In this document: positions 1 to 11,857 of the stretch, in pieces
How positions within the stretch are numbered: position 1 is the first letter of the stretch
Layout of the letters: the number at the start of each line of letters is the position of its first letter
Source: Symsagittifera roscoffensis
Taxonomy: Eukaryota; Xenacoelomorpha; Acoela; Convolutidae
Direction of reading: 5' to 3'
Assembly (NCBI RefSeq): GCF_963678635.1
Contig: NC_087062.1
Location: forward strand, 99,747,705-99,811,704
DNA length: 64,000 nucleotides
Program-made: the position numbers and the translations under genes
Notes under the pieces: generated by a model
The model's input: the letters and a program-made list of their open reading frames with translations, nothing else
Told to the model about the DNA's origin: nothing
The model's database searches: none

Positions 1-1046
1 GCAAACTCATAGCTTTCTCGAGTAACTAGATTCCTTTCCAGCGCTGATTGGTAGCTTTTCTTCACATCTGGCGATGCAATCATAGCGACTAAGTGTTCCA
101 CTGAAATATTAGGAGCATATGTATCCAAGTACCTCCTAAGACTGGGTATCATTTCAAAATTTGTGACAGTCTTCCTAAACTCAATTGTGAATTCCCAAAT
201 TTCCTCGAGTTTGTTCGTTACATCGACAATTTCAACTCTCGCCTCTTTCAATTTCTGAAGAACTGAAGAAAAACAACTCTCAACCTCTGGTTCCAAATTT
301 TCTGTCAACACTTTTCGGTCGATTCCAAGCTTCATGTCACTCAGCTTTTTCGGATTTAGTTTGAAATTGAGACCTTTTGTCAAAATAGCATCTAGCAAGA
401 CTACGTCTTCTACATTGTTAGCCATAGGTCCAACTGTATCCCGAGAGGGTGAAATGGGAACAACTCCTTCGGAACAGTAGCGACCAATCGAAGGCCGAAA
501 CCCAACAATTCCGCACAGCCCCGCCGGGATTCGAACAGATCCCCCAGTGTCTGATCCCAGTCCGAATGGTACAATTCCAGCAGCAATCGCAGCAGCTGTT
601 CCTCCAGATGATCCTCCAGGAATACGCGTCGCATCATGGGGATTGCGCACGGCTCCCGTAGCATAATTGTTGCTCGTTATTCCAAGCGCCAGTTCGTGCA
701 TCCCTGTTTTTCCCACCAAAACTGCTCCTTCCGCTAGAAGACATTCTATCAGAGGAGAATTATGCGCAGTGACGTTTGACAACAGTGCTTTTGTTCCAGC
801 AGCTGTTGGAAAATGAACTGTGTTAATATTGTCTTTCGCCACAAATGGGACGCCGTGTAGTTTTCCCTGGCGCAATTCGGAACAGCTTCTTGGCTCATCT
901 TCAGGGACTCCAAAGAATGTGAAGGCGTTCAAATTTTTATTGTTTGAAATTGAATCTATGACAGTCTTCAGAAGTAAGTCAACTGAACTAACATCGCTTT
1001 TAATCATCGAACGAACGTATGAGATTGAGTGCAACTTTGCAGTCAT
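1..1046 (-). CDS. Amidase-signature family hydrolase, partial (C-terminus beyond left edge)
   Basis: Reading the minus strand from the ATG at 1046-1044 gives an open frame of about 348 codons that runs off the window. The Ser-cisSer-Lys triad of the amidase-signature family is visible: the lysine in VAKDNIN (about residue 84), the Gly/Ser-rich stretch GGSSGG (about 160), and the nucleophile serine in SDTGGSVRIP (about 184). Such enzymes hydrolyse carboxamides. The surrounding sequence looks, from memory, more like bacterial indoleacetamide or mandelamide hydrolases than vertebrate FAAH, and I see no N-terminal membrane segment. No intron is seen in 1 kb. The frame stays open about 80 nt upstream of this ATG, so an upstream exon is possible. 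The family call is firm; the substrate is not known. Confidence 0.85.
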   Translation of the reverse strand, partial: MTAKLHSISYVRSMIKSDVSSVDLLLKTVIDSISNNKNLNAFTFFGVPEDEPRSCSELRQGKLHGVPFVAKDNINTVHFPTAAGTKALLSNVTAHNSPLIECLLAEGAVLVGKTGMHELALGITSNNYATGAVRNPHDATRIPGGSSGGTAAAIAAGIVPFGLGSDTGGSVRIPAGLCGIVGFRPSIGRYCSEGVVPISPSRDTVGPMANNVEDVVLLDAILTKGLNFKLNPKKLSDMKLGIDRKVLTENLEPEVESCFSSVLQKLKEARVEIVDVTNKLEEIWEFTIEFRKTVTNFEMIPSLRRYLDTYAPNISVEHLVAMIASPDVKKSYQSALERNLVTRESYEF

Positions 1047-1130
1047 CTCAGAGCTAGAGCAAACATCTATTGCATGCCCACGATAAACCACAACTCTAGC
1101 TTCATGCACTATCCGACAGTATTGACAAGA

Positions 1131-2222
1131 TTAACTATTCTGAATATTTGTGATATTAAATGTCGATTAGAGCGCGATAAAAATCTAATCTAAATCAGCT
1201 TCTAGTTAAATAAATAAAAATATTAACCAGCTTCTAGTAAAGAAAAAAAATACAAACCGTGAAAGTCGGACCTAAATCTGGAAAGGCTCAATTAATGCTT
1301 AGTCAAACAAAATCGAAGCTGCAGTTCTTTTTTGAAGCATATTGAACCCTTGGACCCTTTGTTGACTTCTAGTTGTTAAGAACTTTGCTGAACTAAAGCG
1401 GTCATATCAAAATATATATTCAAAAGAAGTAAGGAGAAAAAAATTCGATTGCACATCACATTTTTATTGAATTTTTATACAAGGATTAATAATGGCATCA
1501 TATATTTGAACATATTCATTAGAAATTGTGATACAATGAAATCAATTGAATATTTAAAATAGTTAGATGTCAGAAGACTGCTTTTCCGAGGAACTGGCTG
1601 AGTTTAGTAATCAACAATGATCAATGATACAATTATGTTACTAATCATTTTGCGAGCAATTCTATGCAAAACAATCTGCTAGAACAACTTTTCCAACGGA
1701 AACTGCCCTAAATTTCATGTATAAAAAATACTGAAAAACGAAAATAAAGAAATCGATTTTTTTAACACCTCAGATAGTGAAAAAAAGACAAAAAACGGCC
1801 AATTTTTTTAATACCTATTGCAGTAAATTGTTGTGTCAAATTTTACATCCTTGAAAATCGCAGCTTGATCTATCTATGTTAAGTAAGCTTTAAGCTTTGA
1901 CTGACACGACAACTTTCATTCCTATATTCTGTTTTTATAGGTGCGTCACCTTTCTCTCGTCCGGGCTGTTTTTGTTCGACTTCAGGTTCAACTCAAAAGT
2001 GTTTGATGGTAATTAAATTCAGGATGACGAATACTTATCCAAATATACAAGGCCTATAGAACTGCTAGAACATGATTTATCAATTATCGAGATTTATGGG
2101 TCTGCGAGTAATTTAAGTAATTGCCTCCCTTCCTAGAGTCCTATAGGCAATTTCTCTCCCTTCAAATCGGCAGTAAGCTCTAATAAGTGAATCCTTTCTT
2201 GCAATATAATTCCTCAACTTCA
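1131..2222. other. AT-rich intergenic DNA
   Basis: This stretch lies upstream of the amidase gene and has stops in all frames. I see no gene or RNA in it. Poly-A and poly-T runs are frequent (for example 1,430-1,445 and 1,755-1,815). A short palindrome, CCTATA...TATAGG, sits at about 1,920-1,941. Confidence 0.5.
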
Positions 2223-2330
2223 GTGTCGCTAACGCACTTTAGCGTTTATACTATCACTCTGACTATCATTATTCTCCTAAAGGATTTCTAACTCGTTTCG
2301 CTCACGTACTTCAGCGTTTCAACTATCACT
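2223..2330. repeat. Two direct copies of a ~36-bp sequence, 72 bp apart
   Basis: The segment 2,223-2,258 recurs at 2,295-2,330 with about seven mismatches; both contain TCGCT..CG..CTT.AGCGTTT. The surrounding 1,900-2,830 is unusually pyrimidine-rich on the plus strand. Read on the minus strand it starts TGTTGCAAC at about 2,820 and contains a TATAAAA, so it might be a decayed LTR. No matching end or target duplication was found. Confidence 0.35.
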
Positions 2331-3069
2331 ATTCTCCGAAATCAATTCGACTTGAAATTTCGCACTCGCGTCGCTACCGACCGACTTGCCCTTTTCAGCT
2401 TGAAATTATTTAGCCTCATGGAGGCTTTCCGGTATTCTCCAAATCCTGATCTTTCTTTTCACTTAGTTCTCTTCAGTGAGTTGAAGTGACGCCATTCCCT
2501 ATCAGTTCTGGCATCCGCCTAATTCATTGCGCCGCACTTGATTTATAAATCCATCTCTCCCTATCAAGACTGACAAGTGCCACGGTTTCCTTGATCAATC
2601 TCGTCACGCTTATTAGATACAGGTATGCGGCAGGCTTCACGATTTGATCCACGCAAACTAATGTCGTACGATCCTAGTCAACCAATTCCTGACCTCCGAG
2701 AATTCTAGCCCCCGAGTTAAGCTCATCCTCCAAACTATGTTTACCCAGTTAGCCTCCCAAGGTTTTTTTTAAGTCTGAGCGATGGCTGAGGTCTTATCCA
2801 GATGTTTGGGTTGCAACACCTGTCATGAATATGCTGAAAGACCTGAAGATCTCCATTAAGTTCTTCAAACCCCAAAATCGGCAACCGAGGAAAAACTGAT
2901 GTAGACAAATGTGTTAGCCAAATTGACTTCTCTGGTCAACGCAAAAACACACCACTTAGAGCAAGAAAGAAGTTCAAGAAACTTGCTGATGAATGCCGTA
3001 TTCAACCTTTGGATGAGATAAAGACGCCGCGAAAAAAAAAACCTCGCTAAAAACCTCGCTTTCTTATGA

Positions 3070-3624
3070 ACGACTTTATCTTCCGACAGCAGTATTCTTG
3101 ATGCTGATACCTTTCGGCAAGTGGTCATAAACTTAATGACTATATTCCTAATTAGGGACATACTGCAGTCGTCTCGGTTGGTGAAGAGGCAGCACAATAT
3201 GAGGAAACTTGACCTGACTACCACCACGTACCGAAAGTTGATATCCACTATGTGGGCAGAAACAGTGAGCGAGTCGCGAGAGAAAGAACCCCTAACCAAA
3301 CACACCGGCCACTCTGCAGCGACTGCAAGACAATTCTATGACATTGAGCGAGAGAAAATGTGGAATACCGCTTTTACGAGCCACCACATAGATCAGCCTA
3401 TTGAAACAAATCAGCCCAATCCATCAGCAATCAGCCCTCCACATCCAACGGTAGAAAGCGATAATGAAGAGATAACGTCGGTGGTTGATGATCTTGATGA
3501 TTTGAGTGACGATGAGGTAGAAACATCAGATAAAGATACATCTCAGCCTTCAAAAGAAGTAACCATTAACTTTCTGCAGTCAGAGGTTAAGAGACCAATC
3601 AAGGAAAACACACCAGAAAGTTAA
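3070..3624 (+). pseudogene. Remnant of a tyrosine recombinase (C-terminal end)
   Basis: An open frame without stops runs from 3,070 to the TAA at 3,622-3,624. Around 3,295-3,345 it reads LTKHTGHSAATARQFYDI. This fits the end of a tyrosine recombinase catalytic domain: GHS followed by seven residues and the nucleophile tyrosine, the spacing seen in the LGHSS..T...Y box of phage-type integrases. The part just upstream (DADTFRQVV...) could be the region before the first catalytic Arg, but it is much closer to the His/Tyr box than in an intact enzyme, so internal sequence seems lost. An acidic Ser/Asp-rich tail follows. Crypton-like or DIRS-like origin is possible. The call rests on one motif. 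Confidence 0.38.
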
Positions 3625-3744
3625 GACTATCCTAAGATAGCTATGTCGTATATTGTTTATAGACAAATTGTTGAATTTCAGTGCGAAGAGTGCCTGCCTA
3701 TGAACCTGAATTCTCAAAAACCGACATCTATTGACGTCATTCTG

Positions 3745-4090
3745 AGCAGCGCAAAACGAGGTGATATCGGAAATATTTTGGCAAGCTTCATTGCAACCTG
3801 AAGTTTACCATCGAAGGACAAGAAGCTGGAAGTCTCCCTTTTCTGGATATACGCGGGAGACAAACAGGATCTGACGTAGAAACTTTCTGATACAAAAATA
3901 AACAAGAGATACTGTGCTAACTCTCGCTTTTAAATCTCAGACACAGATGCACTATAATAAAAACATTGTACAAGGACTTTTCCAATGCGTTGTCAATGCC
4001 TTGTGCAACGTTTATTTTTTCACAGTAAGTATTACTAAGGTCAACTGCATGCCGGAAAAAAATCAGTAACCGCCTCAATTTTAGCAAGCC
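3745..4090 (+). pseudogene. Decayed reverse transcriptase piece of a Penelope-like element
   Basis: On the plus strand around 3,790-3,865 the translation reads LHCNLKFTIEG, then GSLPFLDIRG, then an in-frame stop within TF-YKNKQEIL. The order FT.E, about ten residues, LPFLD, then (T)..Y.K marks the segment just after the YxDD motif in Penelope-like reverse transcriptases. Further broken similarity may extend to about 4,090. The YxDD part is not seen. Several stops and frame changes make this a fossil. Confidence 0.5.
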
Positions 4091-4099
4091 GTGAAATAC

Positions 4100-5210
4100 A
4101 TCCTTGAGAAACAAGATGGGAGAGAAGACGTAGACAGAGGTCACGGGAAAATCGGTCAAAAACAGATCCTATTCTTAAACTTTATAAAGGCAATACAAGT
4201 GATGTTTTTATTAAATGCCTCCGAAAAGCAGCCAACCAGATTAATGGAGACCTCATTACCATCGAATATACCGGAAAATCTAGTAGTCGAAAAGTCTAAT
4301 ACACCGGAAACTGTTCGTATTTCGCATTACCATCACTAAAGTCGAATATATCTGAAGCCATTCTGGTCGTATTAAAATTCTCCTAAATCTGCAACTGACG
4401 CTCATAGTACGATATCGTATTCAAAGCAGCGACTTTTGAATCTTCCAACGACTTTATAGTTATTTGTTTTTCATAGCACATCATACTAATATTCATAATA
4501 ATATTGATAACACAGAGGCGAAACGGAGCTTCGCACCACTTGCGATAGATCACAATAAAAAAAACAAGTCGAAGAAAAAGGAAAAAAGGTGAAAAAGAAA
4601 CAAGAAGAAAATCTCCAAAAACAGGTTCTTATTACAGAATTTCCAAAACCCATAATCTTTTTTTTCTGAAAAAAGCAGGATACGGCCACGTCATATGGCC
4701 ACTGCAAAGATTCTCAAAAACGGGTTTCCTGAGAATTGGCACGGTATTTTTTGCTAGTCCAAACGTTTACAATAAACTGAAAAAGTTTCAAAAATTGTAT
4801 AAGAAAAACAGCGAGTAGCCGCTAAAGCAAGGGAGCTTCCCACTACCCGTTATCTCCATTGAGCCCACAATAACAGATTTGAGAGATTGGTTTTCGAGAA
4901 AAGTCAAAAAGATTCACAAAACTGTCAAAAATCAACAACTTGACTATTCCGAGGGCCGTAAGGCAAAAATGAGCGTAGCCGCTTTTGCAGAGAATTGTTC
5001 GAAGCCTTTCTATCCATTGAAACTTAAAACTCAGATTTCAGAGGGGGTAGTTTTCGAGAAAACGACAAAAAAATATGGGTCAAATATTCCCCCACAGTTT
5101 TTTCGAATCCTGTAGACAGAGGGGTCAAATAAAAAAAGACTCTAGGGGAGTCTGCATTCACACATGGGAGAAGGCGGTCTGTGAATTGATACCCCTTTTG
5201 GAAAATCAGA
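4100..5210. other. AT-rich stretch without a recognisable gene
   Basis: Short open frames occur on both strands (longest about 80 codons), but none shows a domain I recognise. The segment 4,550-4,680 is an A-rich run on the plus strand. It lies between Penelope-like fragments and may be eroded mobile DNA. Confidence 0.4.
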
Positions 5211-5579
5211 AACATCAATCTTTCATAAAAACAGGCCTTGAAAAGTAATCATAAAAAACGAAAAGATGTAAAATGTCAATGCATTTCGAGTAACAAAACT
5301 CATCATCAGGACATATCTGAAGAACCAAAGAACACTGTAAAAAGAGCAATGAAATTACACACACTGGTAGCACCAGAAAATTTTTTAAAGAAGTTTTGGG
5401 TTGGCGACAACGAAGTTGCAACAATACTGAACTACAAGTGTCCCCATTTGAGACAATGAAATCTCACTAACAAGTCCTTCGATTTGAATCCGTCGCAAGT
5501 ATTGATATATGGTCGTAACTGGGAAATATTCAGAGCTTCCAAAGATAAAAAAAAATTTGACAGACTGTTGCTGCTTTTA

Positions 5580-5790
5580 ATAATTTTTGTACTTGACGGA
5601 ATTGTTGATTTTGGAATATTGCAAGCATCAAAATATTGTCGATTTGGAGTAGCCTTTTAACTATGTTCGCGAAGACGAGTCTTAAGTTGACGGACTGTTT
5701 GCCCGACATATAGGGCGTTTCACCCCATACAAGTAGTTTTATACACGACACGATTAAAAGAACGATTTTCTCTGGTTTTCAAGGCCTGTT
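5580..5790 (-). pseudogene. GIY-YIG endonuclease remnant, Penelope-like
   Basis: The minus strand read from about 5,790 down gives NRSFNRVVYKTTCMG, a stop, NALYVGQTVRQLKTRLREHS, a stop, and a further readable tail. VVYKTTC..C..LYVGQT...LKTRLREH is the classic form of the GIY-YIG domain found at the C-terminus of Penelope-like elements. At least two stop codons interrupt it. No reverse transcriptase is found upstream on this strand; instead the 1.185-kb tandem array begins at once, and the first residues of the remnant lie inside the first array unit. It therefore belongs to a different fragment from the plus-strand RT piece at 3,745. Confidence 0.6.
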
Positions 5791-8700
5791 TTTATGACAG
5801 ATTGATGTAAGCTTGCATTTTTGGTAAATGTAAAAACCTGTTACTTTTCTTGACCTATTGCAGCTCAAACTTGTTGAGATCCTGCTTTAACCATGCAAAC
5901 AATTTTAAGGCTAAATAATTTGAGGTCCATTTTACCATTTTTTTAACCAAAAATTAACGCACAAGATTTTTTGCTGCATAGAGCTAACTATTTTTGATTA
6001 ACTTACCAAGTCACTCGCACAAGGACTATTCAAAAAAACTTATAAAGAGAGATTTCCACTGTAGCAAAAAAATTGAACAAAGTAAACGATGCTATGCGGC
6101 GAATAATTGCAAAATTAACAATTTTTACACTATTTCGGAAAAATCCCAATTTGTACAGAAAATTCAGTTTATAAGAATATTGCTGGATAAAAAACCGTTT
6201 CCGTGGCGTCTTTCGACTATTTAAGTAGAGGGCGTAGGAGAGGTGTTTTCAATACCGATAAACCACTGTTAACTGCAGAAGCAATTTAAAAACTGCCGAA
6301 GAAATACAAAAAATCGACTAAGCTACAAAAAAATCCGTTTTTTTTTGCTTTCTACAAAAACTTTCAAGCCTTAAATTTGATTCTGCTGTTTACTGAATCT
6401 GCTCAAACTGATTCTGCTGTTTACGGAGACTTTTGGGCACTGAGAACACCTCTCCTACGCCCTCTACGTAAATGGCCCAACGGCGCCTTGTCAACAACTT
6501 TTAACGGTTTTTTAACCGGTTTTACAAACAGTTTGATCAATCATGTCAAAATATCAAACTTGAATCTCTGGTAGTTGTCGAGAAGACAGCACAAACGTGA
6601 ACAAATTTTCATTAATTTCGTCGCCTGAAAACGAAAAAATGCAACTTCTATGCCGCATGACTGTATATAAATGGCTTCACGAGGTTCATTGACACTTAAA
6701 AAAAAACCTTTCTCCATTATACCTGAATTTATGGAAAATCAAATTATTTCGTGATAAAACATTTCTAATTCGGCAGAGATGCTTCAATTAAATCCACTAC
6801 CTTTTTGCGTTTTTTAACAGAAATTTTATCCCAAGTTTTCAAATCAGATCCCAAAATCATCGCCAGCTTAACAACCAGTGTCCTCAGTAAATTTGAACCA
6901 TTTTTGGCAAAAGAAATCATTAAAAACAATCTGTGGCTGGTAAAAGAGCGATTTTCTCTAGTTTTCAAGGCCTGTTTTTATGACAGATTGATGTAAGCTT
7001 GCATTTTTAGTAGATGTGAAAACCTGTTACTTTTCTTGACCTATTGCAGCTCAAACTTGTTGAAATCCTGCTTTAACCATGCAAAGAATTTTAAGGCTAA
7101 ATAATTTGAGGTCAATTTTACTATTTTTTTACCAAGAATCAACGCACAAGATTTTTTGCTGCATAGAGCTGACTATTTTTGATTAACTTACCAAGTCACT
7201 CGCACAAGGACTATTCAAAAAAACTTAAAAAGAGAGATTTCCACTGTAGCAAAAAAATTGAACAAAGTAAACAGTGCTATGCGGCGAATAATTGCAAAAT
7301 TTACAATTTTTACACTATTTCGGAAAAATCCCAATTTGTACAGAAAATTCAGTTTATAAGAATATTGCTGGATAAAAAACCGTTTCCGTGGCGTCTTTCG
7401 ACTATTTAAGTAGAGGGCGTAGGAGAGGTGTTTTCAATGCCGATAAACCACTGTTAACTGCAGAAGCAATTTAAAAACTGCCGAAGAAATACAAAAAATC
7501 GACTAAGCTACAAAAAAATCCGTTTTTTTTTGCTTTCTACAAAAACTTTCAAGCCTTAAATTTGATTCTGCTGTTTACTGAATCTGCTCAAACTGATTCT
7601 GCTGTTTACGGAGACTTTTGGGCACTGAGAACACCTCTCCTACGCCCTCTACGTAAATGGCCCAACGGCGCCTTGTCAACAACTTTTAACGGTTTTTTAA
7701 CCGGTTTTACAAACAGTTTGATCAATCATGTCAAAATATCAAACTTGAATCTCTGGTAGTTGTCGAGAAGACAGCACAAACGTGAACAAATTTTCATTAA
7801 TTTCGTCGCCTGAAAACGAAAAAATGCAACTTCTATGCCGCATGACTGTATATAAATGGCTTCACGAGGTTCATTGACACTTTAAAAAAAACCTTTCTCC
7901 ATTATACCTGAATTTATGGAAAATCAAATTATTTCGTGATAAAACATTTCTAATTCGGCAGAGATGCTTCAATTAAATCCACTACCTTTTTGCGTTTTTT
8001 AACAGAAATTTTATCCCAAGTTTTCAAATCAGATCCCAAAATCATCGCCAGCTTAACAACCAGTGTCCTCAGTAAATTTGAACCATTTTTGGCAAAAGAA
8101 ATCATTAAAAACAATCTGTGGCTGGTAAAAGAGCGATTTTCTCTAGTTTTCAAGGCCTGTTTTTATGACAGATTGATGTAAGCTTGCATTTTTAGTAGAT
8201 GTGAAAACCTGTTACTTTTCTTGACCTATTGCAGCTCAAACTTGTAGAAATCCTGCTTTAACCATGCAAAGAATTTTAAGGCTAAATAATTTGAGGTCAA
8301 TTTTACTATTTTTTTACCAAGAATCAACGCACAAGATTTTTTGCTGCATAGAGCTGACTATTTTTGATTAACTTACCAAGTCACTCGCACAAGGACTATT
8401 CAAAAAAACTTAAAAAGAGAGATTTCCACTGTAGCAAAAAAATTGAACAAAGTAAACAGTGCTATGCGGCGAATAATTGCAAAATTTACAATTTTTACAC
8501 TATTTCGGAAAAATCCCAATTTGTACAGAAAATTCAGTTTATAAGAATATTGCTGGATAAAAACCGTTTCCGTGGCGTCTTTCGACTTTTTAAGTAGAGG
8601 GCGTAGGAGAGGTGTTTTCAATGCCGATAAACCACTGTTAACTGCAGAAGCAATTTAAAAACTGCCGAAGAAATACAAAAAATCGACTAAGCTACAAAAA

Positions 8701-11673
8701 AATCCGTTTTTTTTTTGCTTTCTACAAAAACTTTCAAGCCTTAAATTTGATTCTGCTGTTTACTGAATCTGCTCAAACTGATTCTGCTGTTTACGGAGAC
8801 TTTTGGGCACTGAGAACACCTCTCCTACGCCCTCTACGTAAATGGCCCAACGGCGCCTTGTCAACAACTTTTAACGGTTTTTTAACCGGTTTTACAAACA
8901 GTTTGATCAATCATGTCAAAATATCAAACTTGAATCTCTGGTAGTTGTCGAGAAGACAGCACAAACGTGAACAAATTTTCATTAATTTCGTCGCCTGAAA
9001 ACGAAAAAATGCAACTTCTATGCCGCATGACTGTATATAAATGGCTTCACGAGGTTCATTGACACTTAAAAAAAAACCTTTCTCCATTATACCTGAATTT
9101 ATGGAAAATCAAATTATTTCGTGATAAAACATTTCTAATTCGGCAGAGATGCTTCAATTAAATCCACTACCTTTTTGCGTTTTTTAACAGAAATTTTATC
9201 CCAAGTTTTCAAATCAGATCCCAAAATCATCGCCAGCTTAACAACCAGTGTCCTCAGTAAATTTGAACCATTTTTGGCAAAAGAAATCATTAAAAACAAT
9301 CTGTGGCTGGTAAAAGAGCGATTTTCTCTAGTTTTCAAGGCCTGTTTTTATGACAGATTGATGTAAGCTTGCATTTTTAGTAGATGTGAAAACCTGTTGA
9401 CCTATTGCAGCTCAAACTTGTAGAAATCCTGCTTTAACCATGCAAAGAATTTTAAGGCTAAATAATTTGAGGTCAATTTTACTATTTTTTTTACCAAGAA
9501 TCAACGCACAAGATTTTTTGCTGCATAGAGCTGACTATTTTTGATTAACTTACCAAGTCACTCGCACAAGGACTATTCAAAAAAACTTAAAAAGAGAGAT
9601 TTCCACTGTAGCAAAAAAATTGAACAAAGTAAACAGTGCTATGCGGCGAATAATTGCAAAATTTACAATTTTTACACTATTTCGGAAAAATCCCAATTTG
9701 TACAGAAAATTCAGTTTATAAGAATATTGCTGGATAAAAAACCGTTTCCGTGGCGTCTTTCGACTTTTTAAGTAGAGGGCGTAGGAGAGGTGTTTTCAAT
9801 GCCGATAAACCACTGTTAACTGCAGAAGCAATTTAAAAACTGCCGAAGAAATACAAAAAATCGACTAAGCTACAAAAAAATCCGTTTTTTTTTTTTGCTT
9901 TCTACAAAAACTTTCAAGCCTTAAATTTGATTCTGCTGTTTACTGAATCTGCTCAAACTGATTCTGCTGTTTACGGAGACTTTTGGGCACTGAGAACACC
10001 TCTCCTACGCCCTCTACGTAAATGGCCCAACGGCGCCTTGTCAACAACTTTTAACGGTTTTTTAACCGGTTTTACAAACAGTTTGATCAATCATGTCAAA
10101 ATATCAAACTTGAATCTCTGGTAGTTGTCGAGAAGACAGCACAAACGTGAACAAATTTTCATTAATTTCGTCGCCTGAAAACGAAAAAATACAACTTCTA
10201 TGCCGCATGACTGTATATAAATGGCTTCACGAGGTTCATTGACACTTAAAAAAAAAACCTTTCTCCATTATACCTGAATTTATGGAAAATCAAATTATTT
10301 CGTGATAAAACATTTTTAATTCGGCAGAGATGCTTCAATTAAATCGACTACCTTTTTGCGTTTTTTAACAGAAATTTTATCCCAAGTTTTCAAATCAGAT
10401 CCCAAAATCATCGCCAGCTTAACAACCAGTGTCCTCAGAAAATTTGAACCATTTTTGGCAAAAGAAATCATTGAAAACAATCTGTGGCTTGTAAAAGAGC
10501 GATTTTCTCTAGTTTTCAAGGCCTGTTTTTATGACAGATTGATGTAAGCTTGCATTTTTAGTAGATGTGAAAACCTGTTACTTTTCTTGACCTATTGCAG
10601 CTCAAACTTGTTGAAATCCTGCTTTAACCATGCAAAGAATTTTAAGGCTAAATAATTTGAGGTCAATTTTACTATTTTTTACCAAGAATCAACGCACAAG
10701 ATTTTTTGCTGCATAGAGCTGACTATTTTTGATTAACTTACCAAGTCACTCGCACAAGGACTATTCAAAAAAACTTAAAAAGAGAGATTTCCACTGTAGC
10801 AAAAAAATTGAACAAAGTAAACAGTGCTATGCGGCGAATAATTGCAAAATTTACAATTTTTACACTATTTCGGAAAAATCCCAATTTGTACAGAAAATTC
10901 AGTTTATAAGAATATTGCTGGATAAAAAACCGTTTCCGTGGCGTCTTTCGACTATTTAAGTAGAGGGCGTAGGAGAGGTGTTTTCAATACCGATAAACCA
11001 CTGTTAACTGCAGAAGCAATTTAAAAACTGCCGAAGAAATACAAAAAATCGACTAAGCTACAAAAAAATCCGTTTTTTTTTGCTTTCTACAAAAACTTTT
11101 AAGCCTTAAATTTGATTCTGCTGTTTACTGAATCTGCTCAAACTGATTCTGCTGTTTACGGAGACTTTTGGGCACTGAGAACACCTCTCCTACGCCCTCT
11201 ACGTAAATGGCCCAACGGCGCCTTGTCAACAACTTTTAACGGTTTTTTAACCGGTTTTACAAACAGTTTGATCAATCATGTCAAAATATCAAACTTGAAT
11301 CTCTGGTAGTTGTCGAGAAGACAGCACAAACGTGAACAAATTTTCATTAATTTCGTCGCCTGAAAACGAAAAAATGCAACTTCTATGCCGCATGACTGTA
11401 TATAGATGGCTTCACTAGGTTCATTGACACTTAAAAAAACCTTTCTCCATTATACCTGAATTCAATGGAAAATCAAATTTCTTGATAAACAACATTATTA
11501 ATCGGCGGTGATACTCCAAATTAATTCCAGTACCTTTTTGCGTTTTGTAACAGAAAAGTTATCCAAAGTTTTCAAATCAGATCCCAAAATTATTGCCAGA
11601 TTAACAACCAGTGTCCTCGGAAAATTTGAACCATTTTTTGGCAAAGAAAATCATTCAAAACAATCTGTGGCTG
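5763..11673. repeat. Tandem array, five copies of a ~1,185-bp unit
   Basis: Near-identical units start at 5,763, 6,949, 8,134, 9,319 and 10,500, giving periods of 1,186, 1,185, 1,185 and 1,181 bp; the array ends near 11,673. Most differences are homopolymer lengths. The unit at 9,319 lacks about 8 nt near 9,398. The last ~210 bp (from about 11,460) are more diverged than in the other units. Small open frames of 60-77 codons repeat in every unit, but none is convincing protein. The array abuts the GIY-YIG remnant on one side and the acyltransferase gene on the other. It is a complex satellite or an amplified mobile-element segment. Confidence 0.93.
6225..6467. repeat. Inverted repeat, 23-bp perfect arms, present in each array unit
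   Basis: The arm at 6,225-6,247 is the exact reverse complement of 6,445-6,467; similarity continues with two mismatches for about six more bases on the inner side. The arms enclose about 197 bp. The same pair recurs in the other units, for example 7,410-7,432 with 7,630-7,652 and 8,594-8,616 with 8,815-8,837. Such arms could be terminal repeats of a small non-autonomous element or form a cruciform or hairpin. Confidence 0.85.
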
Positions 11674-11857
11674 AAACCTCTGTTTAACTTGGACAGCCGT
11701 ACTTATTCTGCACTTTTAATTAATCGCCAAACAATAAAAATTGTTTTTATAAAGAAGTCTTGATAACACTGCACTATTTAATTCAGTCTTGATAACACTG
11801 AATTCCAGAACCAATTGCTTGTTCAAAGCATAAAAATATGAAAATTTATAGAGCTAG
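11674..11857. other. 3' flank of the acyltransferase gene
   Basis: This AT-rich spacer lies between the array and the stop codon of the acyltransferase. It holds a 15-bp direct repeat, GTCTTGATAACACTG, at about 11,755 and 11,787. ATTAAA-type polyadenylation signals on the minus strand (plus-strand TTTAAT near 11,715 and 11,776) could serve the gene. Confidence 0.35.

Noticed and set aside
1900-2830. A solo BEL/Pao-like LTR on the minus strand
   Set aside because: A TGTTGCAAC start and a TATAAAA are suggestive, but no CA end with a target duplication could be found; kept only as a weak comment.
5994-11309. Repeated 63-77-codon frames in the tandem array
   Set aside because: They recur because the DNA unit recurs; both strands are equally open, and frame ends shift with homopolymer changes.
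5763-11673. CRISPR-like or prokaryotic array
   Set aside because: The 1.2-kb unit length, lack of unique spacers and eukaryotic gene context exclude it.
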